Positions 22,557-23,386 of a stretch of DNA of 23,386 nt are shown here, piece by piece. Below the pieces are notes generated by a model. The model did not search any database, was not told the origin of the DNA, and was given only the letters and a program-made list of their open reading frames with translations. The stretch lies in NCBI GenBank assembly GCA_046052705.1, contig JBJOLU010000030.1, positions 1 through 23,386 of the forward strand, given 5' to 3'. This DNA is from JBBATK01 sp046052705. Lineage in GTDB: Bacteria > Bacteroidota > Ignavibacteria > Kapaibacteriales > NICIL-2. Each line of letters begins with the position of its first letter. The stretch's first letter is position 1. A program made the position numbers and the translations under genes.

Positions 22557-23156
22557 TTACAACCAGCTCCACTCCACACTTGCAAGCACGGCGGTAGAGT
22601 TCACGCGTCGTTCGGGTATCACTAACTCGCGGGCTCCAATGCCTACGCGCAGCGATGAGTTGATGGGAAGAAAGTACTGTACTCCAACGGACCATGCTAT
22701 TTCGATGTCGCTACTTTGCGTCAGTTGATTGTCCGCGCTTCCATTGAATTGATACAGCACCACTCCGGGTCCTGCGCTAAGCTCCACTCCGTGCCATTCC
22801 ATGGCAAATACCGCCATCATGGGAATGGCCGTAAGATTCATGCTGCTGCCGGTGCTGAACAACGAATCGGATTTGACGGTGAGCGATGATATTCCTACCG
22901 AACCCACTTCAGCGCCTATTGCTAAACGATAACCCGGCCGCCACAGCACACGCAGATTGCCCGCCACACCGGTGCGCGAGTACTCCGCCTTGCTTACATC
23001 CACACTACGCACTACCGACGACATACTCACTCCGCCTGCACCCTGCACAACAATGCGCGAGGGCTGCGGCTCGTCTGCGCGGCAGGCCACAGATGTACCG
23101 ACGCCGGCAGCGAGGCAGAGCGTTAGAGCAAGTGCAATACAACGAGCGAACTTCAT
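22557..23156 (-). CDS. Outer-membrane beta-barrel-like protein, hypothetical
   Basis: 199 residues. N-terminal signal peptide (about 1-27, hydrophobic IALALTLCLAAGVG). Cys25 in TSVAC is not in a good lipobox, so I favour normal signal peptidase cleavage after CRA. The rest is a run of alternating amphipathic strands with glycines and aromatic girdle residues (GNLRVLWRPGYRLAIGAEVG, VELSAGPGVVLYQFNG, IAWSVGVQYFLPI, LRVGIGARELVIP), ending in VEWSWL like many barrel proteins. Probably an 8-stranded OmpA/OmpW-sized barrel; the role is unknown. It starts 1 base after the stop of the phosphodiesterase gene, so it is co-transcribed with it. It converges on the sulfatase gene with a 27-base gap. Confidence 0.78.
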   Translation of the reverse strand: MKFARCIALALTLCLAAGVGTSVACRADEPQPSRIVVQGAGGVSMSSVVRSVDVSKAEYSRTGVAGNLRVLWRPGYRLAIGAEVGSVGISSLTVKSDSLFSTGSSMNLTAIPMMAVFAMEWHGVELSAGPGVVLYQFNGSADNQLTQSSDIEIAWSVGVQYFLPINSSLRVGIGARELVIPERRVNSTAVLASVEWSWL

Positions 23157-23157
23157 A

Positions 23158-23386
23158 TCATGGTTGGATATAGTAGTAATACGCTACGAGCGTGGGATAG
23201 TTCGTGAGCATACCATCAAAAGAACCTTCGCTAAGAAATCTAGTGATGAACTCGTCCGCATCCAGCGTCCATACAAAGGCGCGAGTGCCGCGCGCATGCA
23301 GGGATTGCACGGTTTCTCTCATGGTACCAAGGGTCCATCTGGAGCCATAGACGCGCGATGCCGCAGTGTGTGTTTGATCCACTCCG
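23158..23386 (-). CDS. Glycerophosphodiester phosphodiesterase-like protein, C-terminal fragment
   Basis: Only the last 75 residues are in the window; the frame continues past its end. The fragment carries the closing part of the GDPD TIM barrel: GTRAFVWTLD (the family's GxxVxxWTVN strand), then EGSFDGMLTNYPTLVAYY (the DGIxTDxP element). Members hydrolyse glycerophosphodiesters to glycerol-3-phosphate and an alcohol. Export cannot be judged without the N-terminus. The stop codon lies 1 base before the ATG of the beta-barrel-like gene, indicating tight coupling. The short length keeps confidence moderate. Confidence 0.68.
   Translation of the reverse strand, partial: GVDQTHTAASRVYGSRWTLGTMRETVQSLHARGTRAFVWTLDADEFITRFLSEGSFDGMLTNYPTLVAYYYYIQP

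Overview
The window comes from a member of the Bacteroidota/Chlorobiota side of the FCB group. A deep lineage of the Ignavibacteria/Kapabacteria type is my best guess, inferred from content rather than from a marker gene. Three observations support this. Three secreted proteins carry type IX secretion (T9SS, Por) C-terminal sorting domains. Several start codons are preceded by the Bacteroidota -7 promoter box TAnnTTTG. Almost no gene has a Shine-Dalgarno sequence. Base composition is mixed, with no obvious island of foreign composition, and I see no transposase, integrase, phage gene, CRISPR array, tRNA or rRNA. Every gap between genes is under 300 bases.

Region 1-3369: a truncated isocitrate dehydrogenase gene (minus) is divergent from a LysR-type regulator gene. 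A near-ideal LysR operator lies between them. After lysR comes a gene-free 191-base stretch with a foldable element and three evenly spaced dyads, then a membrane-anchored protein whose C-terminus resembles an H-type lectin domain.

Region 3366-6371 (minus): an acyl-CoA thioesterase gene, glmM-like phosphohexomutase and rsmD form a tight operon, preceded by a separate DinB-fold protein.

Region 6638-8926 (plus): kmo and nadC point to NAD synthesis from tryptophan through the kynurenine pathway.

Region 8910-16571 (minus): a two-TM GAF-GAF-degenerate GGDEF protein, rnr (RNase R), cysS and a Rossmann/DUF2520 protein run in one direction. cysS has its own promoter with a 13-bp triple repeat upstream.

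Region 16702-22529: three T9SS cargo genes encode a GH18 chitinase-like enzyme with four Fn3 modules (minus), an N-formylglutamate amidohydrolase-like hydrolase (plus, with a hexanucleotide microsatellite in its leader) and a sulfatase (plus). They suggest breakdown of extracellular glycans and peptides.

Region 22557-23386 (minus): an outer-membrane beta-barrel-like protein lies downstream of the 3' end of a glycerophosphodiester phosphodiesterase-like gene that runs off the window.

The enzymes are mostly familiar. The least explained parts are the promoter-proximal dyad arrays (2550-2621, 11489-11527), the foldable element at 2464-2538, the anchored lectin-like protein and the degenerate signalling protein.
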